Notes under the pieces: generated by a model
Told to the model about the DNA's origin: nothing
The model's input: only the letters and a program-made list of their open reading frames with translations
The model's database searches: none
Program-made: the position numbers and the translations under genes
Origin: Atriophallophorus winterbourni
Taxonomy: Eukaryota; Platyhelminthes; Trematoda; Plagiorchiida; Microphallidae
Assembly (NCBI GenBank): GCA_013407085.1
Contig: JACCGJ010008482.1
Coordinates: forward strand, 208,658 to 272,657
Length of the DNA: 64,000 nt
Direction: 5' to 3'
Shown: positions 43,590 through 55,479 of the stretch, one piece after another
Layout: every line of letters starts with the position of its first letter
How positions within the stretch are numbered: position 1 is the first letter of the stretch

Positions 43590-44290
43590 GTCACAAGCGG
43601 ACCACCTATCTCTTCTAGACCTGGGCGACTTCATACTTGTTTACTCAAAATTGTAAATGCCGAGTTTGAGCATAATCTAGAGCTTGTAATCTTTCACCAT
43701 TCCCTCATCTCCTAGTAGTCACCAATACATGTGGATCCATAGAAGACCGCAGGTGAGTGTAGGCTAAAAAATGTTCTTTGCACTGCCACTGAAATGTCTT
43801 TCATTGATCCAGAACTGACTTTATCTTTATCATTAACGACCGATACATCTGATTCGGCAGTAAGAGCTGTTTTACAACAAAACCGTCAGAACACAGACCA
43901 TCGATTGGCATTTTTCGCAGAAGATTAATCGGGAACAAACCCACTAAACCACATTTGGCCATGAATTACTTTCGTGTATTTAGCCACATGGCATTTCATT
44001 CACTTATTGGAAGGTCATTACTATATTATTTTTTACGGATCACAAACAGTTAACTTTTGCTCTGCATTCTAAACTCGATCATCATACGCCGCATGACACA
44101 TTGATTAAAGTTCTCGATTCTCTACTAACATTGGTTAAGTCAAAGTAGAGTTAAACATGGTTGCCGATGCTTTATCAAGACATGACATTTCTGTTTTGTC
44201 CGCCGGCGCACGATTCGATCTCTCCCTTTTGGATAACATCAAAGTGGGATTAATACAATGGAACGCGCTTAGTGTCGATCCTTCAATCTG
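43590..44290 (+). pseudogene. gypsy RT start and RNase H remnants
   Basis: After SGPPISSRPGRLHTCLLKIV (RT N-terminal motif) and AEFEHNLELVIFHHS, an internal deletion removes the RT palm. RNase H then follows: LTTDTSDSAVRAVLQQN, LAFFAED, FYGSQTVN-type DHKQLTFALHSKLD, ending MVADALSRHDISVL. Multiple stops and shifts. ADALSRH is the usual gypsy RNase H end. Confidence 0.78.
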
Positions 44291-44389
44291 CAGCAAATCG
44301 ATTAAACGTACTCTTGTCAGCCCGATCCTAATAGTTATACTGAGATTTACCTCATGTTCTTATTGGAATTCATTTTACCATTAAAGAAG

Positions 44390-46996
44390 ACATGCAATGT
44401 TCAGCCACAGAATTAGTTTGTCACACTATCTTGTGTCTCCCCGGGGAACTCGTAGTGCCTTGCCAGTCATCACCTTCTATGTCAGATTACATTACTCGCT
44501 TGCGATCGTTTGTGTCGAAGTTGGATTATACGACTCCACGACATCGCCATGTCCACCAACAGAAATCACCTCATCGCGATAGTGCGATTTGTTTTTATGC
44601 GACGTGTGTCCCTATATAAACCACTTCAACCATCCTATCGTGGACCACGCAGAGCCACTAAGCGTAAACACAAGTACTTTATTTTGAATATGAATGTCCC
44701 ACGGTTTCTAATGATCGTCTAAAACCAGCTTTCGTTGAGCTTAAGCTACCAAATCCATTGACGATGCTTTCCCCTCAAACACAACCGCCGTGTAATCCCC
44801 ATGTGTCTATCACCTCCCTCGTTCATCCCAGTGCCTTCCAGGCCCGTTGAAACTCAAACCGATAGACAAGTGCGTTGGCCCAACCGTCGAAAGAACAAAA
44901 TATCACGACGTACGATCACACCTAACATCCACTTTGTGCATTCACACGGTCAATTCTCTCATGTGCATCTTGACCTCTTCGGTCAATGATATCAACGAAC
45001 GAATCTTCATTCTTCCTAACGGCGATCTGTCGCTTTGCAAGATGGCTGACTGCTTTTCCCATCAAAGACCACGTTCTTAGTCTTTAGCACGTGTCTTCGT
45101 CGAACACTGGATTGCCTATTTTGGCACAGCATTTATCATCGCAACCGACCACGGCGCTCGTTATTAATCAGCAATGTTCAGAGATCTGACTCTACAACTT
45201 GGCTGTCAGCACATCCGGAACACCGTCTACTATCCCAACTTGAATGGATTGGTTGATGGCCCCCCACCGGCATATCAAAGCCGCTTTTGCTGGTCAGTCC
45301 GATCCTAATAGTTGCACTGAGAATTTATGAATTCCTCTTGTTGGAATTCGTTCTACCATCAAAGAAGATGTGCAATGCTCAGCCGCAGAGTTAGTTTGTG
45401 GCAATACCTTGTGTCTCCTCGGTGAACTCGTTGTGCCTTGCCAGTCTTTACCTTCTATGTCAGATAACATAACTCGTTTGCGATCGTTTGTTTCGAAGTT
45501 GGATTATAGGACTCCACGACAGCGTCATGTCCTCCAACAGAAATCACCTCATCGCGATACGTGCGATTTTGTTTTTATACGACGTGTGTCCCTATGTAAA
45601 CCACTCCAACTATCCTATCATAGACCACGCAGAGCTATTAAGCGTAAACACAAGTACGTCATTTTGAATATGAATGGTCGACGCCTCGCGGTTCCTCGTG
45701 AATGTCTAAAACTAGCTTTCGTTGAGCTTAAGCCACCAAATCCATTGACACTGCTTTCCCCTCAATCACAACCGCCGGGTAATCCTCATGTGCCTACCAC
45801 CTTCCTCGTTCATCTTAAACATTCAGTCCCTTCCAGTCCCGTTCAAACTCGAACCGATAGACAAGTGCGTTGACCCAACCGTCGGAAGAACAAAATATCA
45901 CGACGTACGATCACACCCAACATCCACTTTGGGCATTCAAACGGTCAATTCTCTTATGAGCATCTTGACCTTGTATGTTGATGATATCATCCAACGGATC
46001 TTCTTTCATTCAAACTTCGATCGATCGCATTACAAGATAGCCGATTGCTTTTCCGATCAAGGATCACGTTCTGAGTCTGTAGCACGCGTCCTTGTCGAAC
46101 ACTGGATTCTCTATTTTGGCACCGCATTTATCAACGCATCCGACCCTGGCGCACACTTTCAATCGATAATGTTCCGAGATTTAACTATACACCTTAACTC
46201 TCAGCCCATCCGAACCACCGCCTACCATCCTAACATGAATGGATTAGGTGATGGCGCCCCACCAGCAGGTCAAAGCCGCTTTTGCTGGTCAGTCCGATCC
46301 TAATAGATGCACTGAGAATTTATCATTTCCTCTTTTTGAAATTCGTTCTACCGTGAAAGAAGACATGCATTGCTCAGCCGCAAAGTTAGTTTGTGGCACT
46401 ACCTCGTGTCTCCCTGGTGAACTCGTTGTGCCTTGCCAGTCATTGACTTATATGTCAAATTACATAACTCGCTTGCGATCGTTTGTGTCAAAGTTGGATT
46501 ATACGACTCCTCGACATCGCCATGTCCACCAACAGAAATCACCTCATCGCGATACGTGCGAAGTTATTTGTGCGACGTTTGTCCCTATATAAACCACTTC
46601 AACCAAACTATCATAGAACACGCAGAGCTACTAAGCGCAAACACAAGTACGTCATTTTGAACATGAATGATCGAAACCTCACAGTTTCTATTGATCGTCT
46701 AAAACCAGCTTTCGTTGAGCTTAAGCCACCAAATCCATTAACACTGCTTTTCCTTCAATCACAACTGCCGTGTGATCCTCATGTGCCTACCACCTCCCTC
46801 GTTCATCCCAATTCTTCAGTCCCTTCCAGTCCCGTTTAAACTCGAAACGGTAGACAACTGCGTTGGCCCAACCGTCGAAAGAACAAAATATCACGACCTA
46901 CGATCACACCTAACATCCACTTTGGGCATTCAAACGGTCAATTCTCTCATGTGCATTTTGACCTCGTCGGTTAAATACCATGTGATCTCTTCCTAA
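44390..46996 (+). pseudogene. tandem gypsy integrase units 2-4
   Basis: Three integrase modules in tandem at about 1-kb spacing: a C-terminal half (44390-44930), then core starts near 44936 (FSHVHLDLFG), 45955 and 46945. Each has ATDHG/ASDPG, LGCQHIR, a conserved GCGCCCCACC defect at the catalytic-Glu site, and QCSAAELVCG, CQSLPSMSD, LRSFVSKLDY and RWPNRRKNKISR. The C-terminus of one unit runs straight into the core start of the next (TITPNIHFGHSNGQF). All frames are broken. Confidence 0.85.
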
Positions 46997-47500
46997 ACTA
47001 GCTTCAGAAAATGATCAAAGAAGATACCGAACAGTATGAATGCAAAACACATTTTTGTTAATATTCCGTCAAATTTCGATAGCTTCAGTAATGTAAACTT
47101 TAAATCCGATTGACTGATATATCAGATTCGAAAGAGAACGAGCTTGAGCAAACATTGAGAGTTGGCCTACAAATTCAAGAGAGCAAAACCCACCCCTGGT
47201 TAGGTAGTCTAAACATTTCTATAAATCATGCAAACGCTAAAATTGCGAGTTCATTCTCAACGATATCTCAGTGAAGTAATTCATGTATAACGGTAGACAT
47301 CCCGTTTGGAACCCACAATAGGATTCGAAGTAAACACTATCAGCTAATTCTGGTAGTTATACAAAAGTGTTGCATAACATTTACCGAAGGCATCACGGAG
47401 AAAGATTATTTTGCAACTAATGAAGACAAATCTATCACTCTTACCCTTAAAAAACGTGATGAAATTAGGGTCCGTTATCTCATTTGAAATTCTACTCTAA
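46997..47500. repeat. ~0.5-kb spacer, second copy
   Basis: Near-identical to 39896-40419, with a few indels. Confidence 0.8.
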
Positions 47501-47759
47501 CTATCATCATTGTTACAGCCACCAATCAATCTGTCTCTCTCGTAGAACAGGCGACTTGGGTTTGGTGGGCCGGGCATAGTATTCGACATTACTGGCTGAC
47601 TATGTTGTAGGCTAGAATCCTTGCATGTCATGGATCTTGGCGTGTTCTCATTGGTCAGTAGACACCATCCGATCGAATGTGCTCTTTGATATATTTAAGG
47701 GTCGAATACCACGCTTCGATTAATTCTCGAACGTGACGAGTACTGCTTTTGGTGATGAT

Positions 47760-48311
47760 TTACATACTATTCCAATTGAATTCGAGTACTTCACGATCCA
47801 TGTGTACCGATGTTACTGATTTGTGGTGATGTCGTCGTGTAGCCAGTTTGTGTTCATGTATCCTTGTTTCTAACCTTCTCTCGATGTGTTCAATATAACA
47901 TTTTTCACTATCGGAACACGGGATACTGTTCACGACATTATTTCTCTCCTCATTAGCAAACATGCCCTCGACCTTGACTAGTTGGCTTCTCAGTGCTGAA
48001 GCCGGCTTGTCTGCTACACTAATTTCGAACGGCCGTAGTATTCTTGCGGCAGTGTTAACCTTTCTGTGTTCGTGGTGTTCACACGCAATTGGGTTGTCGA
48101 GTCCATGTTGCGAATTCTGAAGTCCTTTTGGTTTCCATTCTTCCGAAAGTGTTTGAATGAATGTTTCTCCTCTTCTTCCCAGAGATCGTCGGTAGTGCAA
48201 TGTTTTTTGCGCGGTTGAATTGTGTTCAATCGCAGCTTCGCATGGGTGTGGCCAGGTGCTTGCTGTTAACGTTCCACATTTGATCCTTGTGTGTTCGTTC
48301 CTTTTATACAC
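47760..48311 (-). pseudogene. PLE GIY-YIG region, left arm 2
   Basis: 183 residues, close to 40576-41214. It reads NSIPCSDSEKCYIEHIERR, with Gly of YIGH changed to Glu, so the nuclease motif is damaged. TRIHEHKLATRRHHHKS is kept. Confidence 0.8.
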
Positions 48312-49476
48312 TAGTTTCTAGGTTTCCTTTTCTGTTCTTCGCACGTTCACTTTCAGAAATTGTAGACAGTTTTTCCAATTCTGTCTACTACGTAAATTGA
48401 AATCCAATGAAGACGCAATTCAGTTGATGGTGCGCATTTTCCAAGTTTTCTTTCTTTAGAATCACGAACGTAACATGGACGTATCGGATCCAGATTTTGG
48501 GTTGGATCAGCGGTAATGCGATACGTTCAAGACATGCATTTCGGCTCCGGCTAGTAAACCGGATATTTAAGATCCCATTTGAGATCCTTTCATTTGTTAA
48601 TACAAACCATTACTGAATTTCAAATTCGTCTGCTATTACGATTATAATAACTGTAGTATACTGTTTTTGGCCAGTCGGTTTCCATTGTACGCCGTTCCGC
48701 GTTCGTCCAGCAGTTTCGATTTGGTTTGCAGCGCTTAGTTAGTGCCGATAGATGTAAATTGCGCTGTCACGTCAAAAGAAACCACGATTTCTTCATCTTC
48801 CAAATTCACGTCCTTTATCGTCTGCCGAAATTCAGTTACGGAATCTTACCGCGAACGCGCACAAGATGATTGACAAATACTAAAATGTCGATGAAGTCGA
48901 GAAGAATTTCTTTCGCGGTGAAATTAGTGATCAAGGGTCAGATTATTCCGTAACTGAATTTCGGCAGACGATAAAGGACGTGAATTTGGAAGATGCAAAA
49001 ATCGTGGTTTCTTTTGACGTGACAGCGCTATTTACATCTATCGGCACTAGCTTAGCGCTGCAAACCAAATCGAAACTGCTGGAAGAACGCGGAACGGAGT
49101 ACAAAGGAAACCGACATAGCAAAAAGAGTATACTACAGTTAATATAATCGTGTTAGCAGACGAATTTGAAATTCAGTAATGGTTTGTATAAACAAATGAA
49201 AGGATCTCAAATGGGATCTCAAATATCTGGGTTGCTAGCCGGAACCGTAATGCATGTCTTGAACGTATCACATTACCGCTGATCCAACCCAAAATCTGGA
49301 TCCGATACGTCCATGTTACGTTCGTGATTCTAAAGGAAGAAAACTTGGAAATGCGCCCCATCTACTGAATTGCTTCTTCATTGAAATTCAATTTACGAAG
49401 TAGACAGATTCGGAAAAACTGTCTACCATTTCTGTAAGTGAACGTGTGAAGAACAGAAAAGGAAACCTAGAAACTA

Positions 49477-49975
49477 GTGTATAAAAGGAACGAACATACA
49501 AGGATCAAATGTGGAACGTTAACAGCAAGCACCTGGCCACCCACAATCGGAGCTGCGATTGAACACAATTCAACCGCGCAAAAAACACTGCACTACCGAC
49601 GATCTCTGGGAAGAAGAGGAGAAACATTCATTCAAACACTCTTGGAAGAATGGAAACCAAAAGGACTTCAGAATTCGCAACATGGACTCGACAACGCAAT
49701 TGCGTGTGAACAGCACGAACACAGAAAGGTTAACACTGCCGCAAGAATACTACGGCCGTTCGAAACTAGTGTTAAGAGACAAGCCGGCTTCAGCACTGAG
49801 AAGCCAACTAGTCAAGGTCGAGGGCATGTTTGCTGATGAGGAGAGAAATAACGTCGTGAACAGAATCCCGTGTTCTGATCGTGAAAAATGTTATATTGGA
49901 CACATCGGGATTAGGTTAGAAACAAGGTACATGAACACAAACTGGCTACACGACGACATCACCACAAATCAGTAA
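49477..49975 (+). pseudogene. PLE GIY-YIG region, right arm 2 (frameshifted)
   Basis: The same region is split over two frames, at about 49775 (KLVLRDKPASALRSQL) and again after GIRLETR. CYIGHIGIR is kept. Dead. Confidence 0.8.
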
Positions 49976-50269
49976 CATCGGTACACATGGATCGTGAAGT
50001 ACTCGAATTCAATTGGAATAGTATGTAAATCATCACCAAAAGCAGTACTCGTCACGTTCGAGAATTAATCGGAGCGTGGTATTCGACCCTTAAATATATC
50101 AAAGAGCACATTCGATTGGATGGTGTCTATGGACCAATGAGAACACGCCAAGATCCAGGACATGCAAGGATTCTAGCCTACAACATAGTCAGCCAGCAAT
50201 GTCGAATACCATGCCCGTCCCACCAAATCCAAGTCGCCCACCTATGATGCAATCAAATCGACTGTTCTA

Positions 50270-50458
50270 ATTTTTTTAGTCCATTCAGGCGCTGAAGTTA
50301 GCTTCATACCTGGAGCATCCATTTCCTCAAAACCGTCGACCTACAATCTTAAGTCGGAAAATGGCACTTGTATAAATACTTACGGCGAACGCCTTCTAAC
50401 TCTCAATTTAAAAGTATGACGCAGATTCACCTGGACATTTATCATTCAGGAGTTTAAT
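50270..50458 (+). pseudogene. gypsy protease remnant, second copy
   Basis: Copy of 43190-43380 with IHSGAEVSFIPGASISS. It ends abruptly at about 50458, where integrase sequence begins. Compared with the first copy, about 1.4 kb (43.39-44.8) is missing. Confidence 0.75.
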
Positions 50459-53200
50459 TGCGCCGTGTAATACTCATGTGTCTACCACCTCCCTCGTTCA
50501 TCCCAGTGGCTTCCAGGCCTGTTGAAACTCAAACCGATAAACATGTGCGTTGGCCCAACCGTCGAAAGAACAAAATATCACGACGTACGATCACACCTAA
50601 CATCCACTTTGTGCATTCACACGGTCAATTCATCTTGACCTCTTCGGTCAATGATATCAACGAACGAATCTTCATTCTTCCTAACGGCGATCTGTCGCTT
50701 TGCAAGATGGCCGACTGCTTTTCCCATCAAAGACCACGTTCTTAGTCTTTAGCACGTGTCTTCGTCGAACACTGGATTGCCTATTTTGGCACAGCATTTA
50801 TCATCGCAACCGACCACGGCGCTCGTTATTATTCAGCAATGTTCAGAGATCTGACTCTACAACTTGGCTGTCAGCACATCCGGAACACCGTCTACTATCC
50901 CAACTTGAATGGATTGGTTGATGGCCCCCCACCGGCATATCAAAGCCGCTTTTGCTGGTCAGTCCGATCCTATTAGTTGCACTGAGAATTTATGAATTCC
51001 TCTTGTTGGAATTCGTTCTACCATCAAAGAAGATGTGCAATGCTCAGCCGCAGAGTTAGTTTGTGGCAATATCTTGTGTCTCATCGGTGAACTCGTTGTG
51101 CCATGCCATTCATTAACTTCTATGTCAGATAACGTAACTCGTTTGCGATCGTTTGTGCCGAAATTGGATTATACGACTCCACGACAGCGTCATGTCCCCC
51201 AACAGAAATCACCTCATCGCGATACGTGCGATTTTGTTTTTATACGACGTGTGTCCCTATGTAAACCACTTCAACTATCCTATCATTGACCACGCAGGGC
51301 TACTAAGAGTAAACGCAAGTACTTTATTTTGAATATGAATGGTTGATGCCTCACGGTTTCTATTGATAGTCTGAAACCAGCTTTCATTGAGCTTAAGCTA
51401 CCAAATCCATTGACGATGCTTTCCCCTCAATCACAACCGCCGTGTAATCCTTGTGTCTATCACCTCCGTCGTTCATCCCAGTGCCTTCCAGGCCCGTTGA
51501 AGCTCAAACCGATAAACATGTGCGTTGGCCCAACCGTCGAAAGAACAAAATATCACGACGTACGATCACGCCTAACATTCACTTTGGGCATTCAAACGGT
51601 CAATTCTCTCATGTGCATCTTGACCTCTTCGGTCAATGATATCAACGAACGAATCTTCATTCTTCCTAACGGCGATCTGTCGCTTTGCAAGATGGCCGAC
51701 TGCTTTTCCCATCAAAGACCACGTTCTTAGTCTTTAGCACGTGTCTTCGTCGAACACTGGATTGCCTATTTTGGCACAGCATTTATAATCGCAGCTGACC
51801 ATGACGCTCGTTTTTATTCGGCAATGTTCCGAGATTTGTCTCTACATCTTGGCTGTCAGCACATCCGAAACACCGCCTACCATCCCACCGCGAATGGATT
51901 GGTTGATGGCGCCCCGCCAACAGGTCAAAGCCGCTTTTGCTGATCGGTCCGATCCTTATAGTTGCACTGAGAATTTATCACTTTCTCTTCTTGGAATTCG
52001 TTCTACCAATGAAGAAGATGTGCAATGCTAAGCCGCAGAGTTAGTTTGTGGCAATACCTTGTGTCTCACCGGTGAACCGTTTCTGCCATGCCAGTCATTA
52101 CCTTCTATGCCAGATTTTTTAACTCGATTTCGATCGTTTGTGACGAAGTTGGATTATACGACACAACTTTAGCGCCATGTCCACCAACAGAAATCACCTC
52201 ATCGCGATACGTGTGATTTTGTTTTATGCGACGTGTGTCCCTATGTAAACCACTTCAACCATCCTATCATAGATCACGCAGAGCTACTAGCCGTAAACAC
52301 AAGTAGTTCATTTTGAATATGAATAGTCGTAACCTCACGGTTTCTATTGATCGTCTAAAACCAGCTTTACTTAAGCTTAAGCCACCAAATCCATTAACGA
52401 TGCTTTCCTCTCAATCACAACCTCCGTTTAATCCACATGTGCCTACCATCACCGTCGGTCATCCCAATGCTCGAGTACCTTCCATTTCCGTTTAAACTCG
52501 AACCGGTAGAGAAGTGCGTTGGCCCAACCGTCGAAAGAACAAAATATCACGACGTACGATCACACCTAACATCCACTTTGGGCATTCAAACGGTCAATTC
52601 TCTCATGCGCATCTTAACCTTTTCGGTTAATGCCATCATCGAACGGATATTCATTCATCCTAACGGCGAACTATCGCTTCATAAGATGGCCGACTGCTTT
52701 TTCGATCAAAGACCACGTTCTGAGTCTGTAGCACGCGTCTTTTGCGAACACTGGATTGCTTATTTTGGCACACCATTCATCAACGCAAGCGACCCTGGAG
52801 CTCACTTTCAATCGATATTGTTCCGAGATTTGACTCTACACCTTGGCTGTCAGCACATCCGAACCACCGCCTACCATCCCAACGCGAATGGATTTGTTTA
52901 TGGCGCCCCGCCGGCATGTCAAAACCGCTTTTGCTGGTCAGTCCGATCCCAATAGATGCACTGAGAATTTACCACTTGTTATTCTTGGAATTCAATCAAA
53001 TATTACAGAAGACATTCAATGCTCAGCCGCTGAGTTAGTTTGTGGCACTACCTTGTGTCTTCCCGGTGAACTCTTTGTGCCTTGCCAGTCATTACCTTCT
53101 ATGCCTACCACCTCCCTCGTTCATCCAAATCCTTCAGTCCCTTCCAGCCCCGTTAAAACTCGCACCGGTAGACATATACATTGTCCCCAACGTCTATCTG
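50459..53200 (+). pseudogene. tandem gypsy integrase units 5-8
   Basis: This continues the integrase tandem: pol-end tail (RWPNRRKNKIS), then core starts near 50627, 51612 and 52600. 50490-51090 is almost identical to 44820-45420. Unit 8 keeps the longest readable core (IFIHPNGELSLHKMADCFF, ARVFCEHWIAYFGTPFI, ASDPGAHFQSILFRDLTLHL, GCQHIRTTAYHPNANGF). It then ends normally toward a likely LTR. Confidence 0.85.
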
Positions 53201-53204
53201 ACTA

Positions 53205-54073
53205 TGTGACCTCATTGACATTTCGAGCGTATGTTATCCTTTCTCTAAGCCAAACTAACGCTCTGTTTGGAAATTATTGTAGTGAACTACTTTCACTTTG
53301 TATCTCCGTGTTTTTTACATTGAGGTTTTATGCCTTTCTTGGTTATTCGTCTATTGGCCTTGCATGCATCAATCGAATTAATGTTCGGCGGTTTTCGAAC
53401 TCTCGGACTTCGTCTTTTTTGTGGTTGCGAAGTTTGTGTGCGCTACTTCGTGCGGGAATTGAGATTAACGGATCCTGCTACATTTTCGCGCATTCTCTAC
53501 CTTTGTTTCCATCTCTTGGATTTTTCCCTGTGGATTATCTCGCTATCGTTTGAGTTCACTGGATCTTTAGTTGGACATTTGCTCGTTTGGTCTTTTAGAG
53601 AGTTCATTCCATTTTGGTTTCTATTTTGTGTAGGGCAGTCTTATTTTTGTTCCACTACACAATCAGCACATGTGGAGCAGCGCCGAAGTCCCAAAAGATC
53701 CCAACGTGTACTAAGACCAGCTAAAACATTGCAATTAGAACAGAATAAACGATCGTACGAAACTTTATCGGTAAGTTACGTATACCCCAGCAACAAACCT
53801 CCCTTTCCGCTACATACATATTGTCTGACTTGCTCATGACAACAAGCTTCCATCGATCTCACTAGACCATTTTCCATTATTATTCTGTACCTCCACACGT
53901 TCGCTATGTTTTTGCTATATAAATACAAACCATGTCCTCGGTGAAATAACGTTGAAGCACGGACTTCTGCTCAACGTTCCATTCCGGCCTTTTCTGTTTT
54001 CCTGATTATCGGTTTATGAGCAACACATTGATTGATAGAACGCAACGAGTGTCTCCGCATTCATCACAACACA
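53205..54073 (+). repeat. probable gypsy LTR
   Basis: Directly after the pol end, a non-coding block begins TGTGACC and ends CAACACA. It holds a TATA box (TATATAAATAC at 53916) about 150 bp before its end, as in an LTR U3-R-U5. TTGGCT follows, like a primer-binding site start. No second LTR was found in the window, so boundaries are tentative. The long open frames across it have no domain. Confidence 0.45.
53916..53926 (+). promoter_or_regulatory. TATA box in the probable LTR
   Basis: TATATAAATAC lies near the 3' part of the probable LTR, the expected place for its promoter. Confidence 0.45.
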
Positions 54074-54114
54074 TTGGCTAATTAAATGTACGTTATTATA
54101 TAATGTATACTCAA

Positions 54115-54766
54115 CTCGTCGTATCTATGACTACAAGACTGAATGGAGTACATCACAAAAAGATCTCGGAATCTTGGTGTCTGGCACTTTGAAGAACAGC
54201 CTACAGTGCGAAGCCGTCTACAAGCGTGCGTGCAGCTTGCTAGGTTTACTGAAACGCATTTTCGGACGTTTCCCACCACACTCACTCGTGAAATTACTAA
54301 AAACTTACATACATCCTGTCGTTGACTACGCTGTACAAGCTTGGACGCCATGGATGGAAAAAAACATCTCGCTCCTCGAACGAATTTATCACAAGGCAAC
54401 CAAAACAGTTACCGGATTGAATAATTTACCCTTTGAGCAGCGACTGACCAGACTTGGACTGTGCACCCTCGAGCGCAGACGTATCCTACACGACCTCACT
54501 CTGACATATCGAATCATCTACGCGAAATCCAACCCTCTCAAACACCTCTTCAAGTTTCGTTCCGTTGTCCCCACACGCAGCCACCCTTTGACCCTTCAAA
54601 TCCCACACTCACGATTGAATTGTCGTCGTCACTTCTTTGCTGTTCGTGTATGCTTCCTGTGGAATAGCTTGCCGATAGATATTGTTACCTCATCGAACGA
54701 GCACATCTTTAAACAAAGGTTACGAAACCTTATGTTGAGAACTACTGCGTTGGCCCCTACCTATTG
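54115..54766 (+). pseudogene. CR1-like LINE RT C-terminal fragment
   Basis: 197 codons are open from 54174: LKNSLQCEAVYKRACSLLGL, HSLVKLLKTYIHPVVDYAVQ, LLERIYHKATKTVTGL, RRRILHDLTLTYRII, RHFFAVRVCFLWNSLP. The motifs (Y-x-x-L-V-x-P-x-L-Y-like and WNSLP) are those of the CR1 RT end. The RT palm is absent (5' truncation). Confidence 0.87.
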
Positions 54767-54946
54767 ATGCCTATAAAATTTTAACGCACGGAACTACCGT
54801 CCATCCAAAGATTCTTTTCCCTCAGTCTGTGTTGCCATTAAGGATTATTTTTGCTTCACCTATGAAGAACATGGACATGATCATACAAGTAACGATTTTT
54901 TTATATAATTTTTTTTTAATACGTATATCCTATGGTATTGTACAGC

Positions 54947-55029
54947 AATTTGCTTTTTTAACCATAAATCTTGAATCTTGAATCTTGAATCTTGAATCTT
55001 GACTCAAGATTTATGGTTGAAAAAGCAAT
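54947..55029. repeat. (TCTTGAA)n tail flanked by a 25-bp inverted repeat
   Basis: The LINE ends with about five TCTTGAA units (54967-55000). AACCATAAATCTTGA before them is repeated inverted after them as TCAAGATTTATGGTT, extending to AAAAGCAATT. Together they could fold into a stem of over 20 bp. Confidence 0.8.
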
Positions 55030-55067
55030 TAACTTTACAATAACCATAGAGTGGAACTATAGGTACA

Positions 55068-55068
55068 A

Positions 55069-55116
<48 letters not shown>

Positions 55117-55120
55117 GTAT
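55068..55120. repeat. (TA)n then (TGTA)n microsatellite
   Basis: Compound simple repeat. Confidence 0.9.
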
Positions 55121-55266
55121 AAATTAAATCACAATCAATGCGACGATGATAGTTTATTAATAGTTGGTGTCAAAATTTGGATTAGCTCTCATATAGTCGT
55201 CAAGTATCGATTTGAATATAGATAAACTGTTTGAGCTTACCAAATCGGCAGGTAGGGAATTCCAAA

Positions 55267-55471
55267 CAGACAATAACGAATGTCACTTTTTGAAGCGAAG
55301 CGAAGTGCGAAGCGAATTTTCAAAGTGCCCTAACTGCCATTTGCAATGGCGAATAGTATCAAAGCGAATATCCGAAGTGCACTTCGCAATGGCGAAGCGA
55401 AGCGAATATTCGGTTCGCTTCGCAGCTTCGCTTCGCTTTGAATCCCAAAGCGAAGTATTCGTTATTGTCTG
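55267..55471. mobile_element. 205-bp hAT-like MITE
   Basis: Perfect 15-bp terminal inverted repeats CAGACAATAACGAAT/ATTCGTTATTGTCTG and an 8-bp duplication ATTCCAAA (55259-55266, 55472-55479). CA-G ends plus 8-bp duplication point to hAT transposase mobilisation. The interior is built from AAGCGAAGCGAA and its complement, so the whole element can fold on itself. Non-coding. Confidence 0.9.
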
Positions 55472-55479
55472 ATTCCAAA

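Larger units (their letters stand above)
47515..50265. mobile_element. PLE palindrome 2
   Basis: Inverted arms (about 47515-48844 and 48947-50265) with a 102-bp spacer. It is homologous to palindrome 1 arm for arm, but its spacer is in the opposite orientation. Confidence 0.85.

Noticed and set aside
53100..53839. Two long hydrophobic open frames after the integrase, possible envelope-like gene
   Set aside because: They overlap each other in different frames, start inside integrase sequence and sit in a block that looks like an LTR; no fusion or surface domain is recognisable.
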